Translations under genes and position numbers: made by a program
The notes under the pieces: generated by a model
What the model was told of the DNA's origin: nothing
Databases searched by the model: none
Seen by the model: the letters and a program-made list of their open reading frames with translations, nothing else
Shown: one piece after another, positions 4,601-5,644 of the stretch
Layout: every line of letters begins with the position of its first letter
Position numbering within the stretch: the stretch's first letter is position 1
Assembly (NCBI GenBank): GCA_021790375.1
Contig: JAJYEB010000139.1
Location: 1 to 5,644, forward strand
Direction: 5' to 3'
Length of the DNA: 5,644 bases
Source: Chloroflexota bacterium
GTDB lineage: Bacteria; Chloroflexota; Limnocylindria; Limnocylindrales; CSP1-4

Positions 4601-5644
4601 CTACGTGGCGTGGAGGCCGAGCCGGCCGAAGAGACGCAGCTTGAACCAGTCGATCAGCACCGCCCAGAGCCCCACGGCCACCAGCACCACGGCCACCAGC
4701 ACGGGGCTGAGGGCCGCCATCAGCCACCCGGCACTTGCCAGGACCGCCACGGTCACGACGGCCCCCGCCGAGGCCGCCATGAGCCAGGGTCCGGGCCGCG
4801 AGCTCCAGATGCGACGCGGCTCCCGGACCAGGTAGACGGTCGCCTGGCTGCCGAACGCGAGGGTCACGAAGGCGAGCGTCTGGAGCCGGTCTGCGCCCAG
4901 GTCGAGGACGGCGCCGCCTGCCCAGAAGACGGCGAGCGTGAGGGCGAGCGAGGGGAGCGCGACTCCCAGCGCCCCCAGCAGGAGCGGCCGCACGTGCCAG
5001 CGGTTCGGGCGCTGCGACGAGGGCGCCCGGTCGGTGGTGATGGCCATCGTGGCGAAATCGTTGGCGAAGAGCAGCAGCACCATCAGCAGCGGGCTCAGCG
5101 CGATGCGGCCGGTGACCAGAAACACCAGGCTCAGGAAGACCGGCACCTCGAGCTTCTTGATGCTCGAGTTCAACGCGTAGGTGAGCATGCGCTGGTAGAT
5201 CCGCCGGCTGAGCTCGATGGCGGCCACCACATCCCCCAGGCCCGGCTGCGTCAGCACGATGCTGGCTGCCGCGCGGGCCACATCGGTCGCGCTCGCCACC
5301 GCGATCCCGACCTCCGCCTGCTTGAGAGCGGGAGCGTCGTTGACCCCGTCGCCCGTCATGCCCACCACGTGGCCCTGCTCCTGCAGCCGGCGCACCAGGT
5401 TGAACTTGTCCTCGGGCAGCACGTCCGCCAGCACCGCGCAGTCCGGCGACAGGGCACGATCCCGGATCTCGGTGGCGTCGCAGGTGGCCCCGGCAAGGCC
5501 CACCTGCGCGGCCACGGCGCGCGCGGTGGGCAGCGTGTCCCCGGTGATCATGATCACCCGCAGCCCGAGTCGCTGCAGATCCGCGACGAGGCCGGCGGAC
5601 TCCGGGCGAGGTGGGTCCTGCAGGCCGACAAGACCGGCCAGACG
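4601..5644 (-). CDS. P-type ATPase (proton-efflux-like HAD-IC family), C-terminal part
   Basis: The frame is open to the right edge with no start, so this is the last 347 residues of a longer ion pump. It begins in the P domain with GLVGLQDPPRPESA and VIMITGDTLPTA, then carries the hinge motif TGDGVNDAPAL (about residues 97-107 of the visible part), whose Asp residues bind Mg2+. Six hydrophobic segments follow, as expected for M5-M10. M6 contains LLLFANDFATMAITTDR, where the Asp of the ND pair is the likely ion-site residue, as in the P3A proton-ATPase-like group. A heavy-metal P1B type is unlikely: that group has fewer helices after the P domain. The phosphorylated Asp (DKTG) and any N-terminal domain lie outside the window. 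The codon at 5557 (GTG) is internal and not a start. The gene converges on the transporter operon, so it is probably regulated separately. Confidence 0.92.
   Translation of the reverse strand, partial: RLAGLVGLQDPPRPESAGLVADLQRLGLRVIMITGDTLPTARAVAAQVGLAGATCDATEIRDRALSPDCAVLADVLPEDKFNLVRRLQEQGHVVGMTGDGVNDAPALKQAEVGIAVASATDVARAAASIVLTQPGLGDVVAAIELSRRIYQRMLTYALNSSIKKLEVPVFLSLVFLVTGRIALSPLLMVLLLFANDFATMAITTDRAPSSQRPNRWHVRPLLLGALGVALPSLALTLAVFWAGGAVLDLGADRLQTLAFVTLAFGSQATVYLVREPRRIWSSRPGPWLMAASAGAVVTVAVLASAGWLMAALSPVLVAVVLVAVGLWAVLIDWFKLRLFGRLGLHAT

Noticed and set aside
3087..4727. Long open frame of 546 codons on the minus strand across the SBF/ACR3-like gene
   Set aside because: The product is rich in His, Gly, Glu, Asp and Gln as expected from antisense of a membrane protein gene, and it overlaps the well-supported transporter and ATPase ends.
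5555..5557. GTG as the start of the P-type ATPase
   Set aside because: The same frame continues upstream to the window edge with family-like sequence (GLVGLQDPPRPESA), so this codon is an internal valine.
4601..5644. P-type ATPase as a heavy-metal (P1B) efflux pump belonging to the ars-like operon
   Set aside because: It has about six helices after the P domain and an M6 ND motif without a Cys-Pro-Cys helix in view. It is also on the opposite strand and convergent, so no link is shown.

Overview
The window is a G+C-rich bacterial chromosomal segment whose codons mostly end in G or C. It carries five complete genes of recognised families, one complete gene of unknown function and one gene cut by the right edge. 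Base composition, ArgH type and gene content suit a high-GC soil or environmental lineage such as Chloroflexota or Actinomycetota. That placement is an inference; there is no rRNA or other marker here to fix it. No tRNA, CRISPR array, insertion sequence or phage gene was seen.

Layout from left to right. (1) argH (20-1450, +) encodes argininosuccinate lyase, the last step of arginine biosynthesis; its partner genes, if any, lie upstream of the window. (2) A short tail-to-tail gap holding two inverted repeats separates it from a 93-residue DUF5661-like gene of unknown function (1515-1796, -). (3) A 206-bp divergent intergenic region (1797-2002) carries two notable inverted repeats. One of them, a perfect 9-bp repeat at 1968-2006, contains the start codon of the next gene. 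(4) A tightly packed + strand operon follows: a TSUP (TauE/SafE-type) permease (2003-2758), an ArsR-family repressor with a Cys-Val-Cys metalloid or metal site (2755-3159), a 78-residue thioredoxin-like CxxC protein (3156-3392) and an SBF/ACR3-like ten-helix transporter (3432-4460). The first three overlap by ATGA junctions; the fourth begins 39 bp later behind a good ribosome binding site. (5) The 140-bp gap at 4461-4600 contains a 12-bp palindrome, a 17-codon ORF with an excellent Shine-Dalgarno site, a G-quadruplex motif and a GC hairpin. (6) A P-type ATPase (4601-5644, -) resembling the proton-efflux (P3A-like) group runs off the right edge, so its phosphorylation-site half is not visible.

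The four-gene operon is the most interesting part. It looks like a thiol- or metalloid-responsive efflux cassette: a sensor with the arsenic/cadmium-type cysteine pair, a small redox-active disulfide protein and two different transporters. The last transporter keeps the ACR3-type membrane cysteine but lacks the glutamate normally seen in the ACR3 'NNFELA' segment, so arsenite cannot be assumed as its substrate. The tiny ORF downstream reads like the first codons of a further gene, possibly arsenate reductase, that has been lost. The system's substrate (arsenite, thioarsenical, sulfite/thiosulfate or another thiol-reactive compound) cannot be settled from sequence alone.
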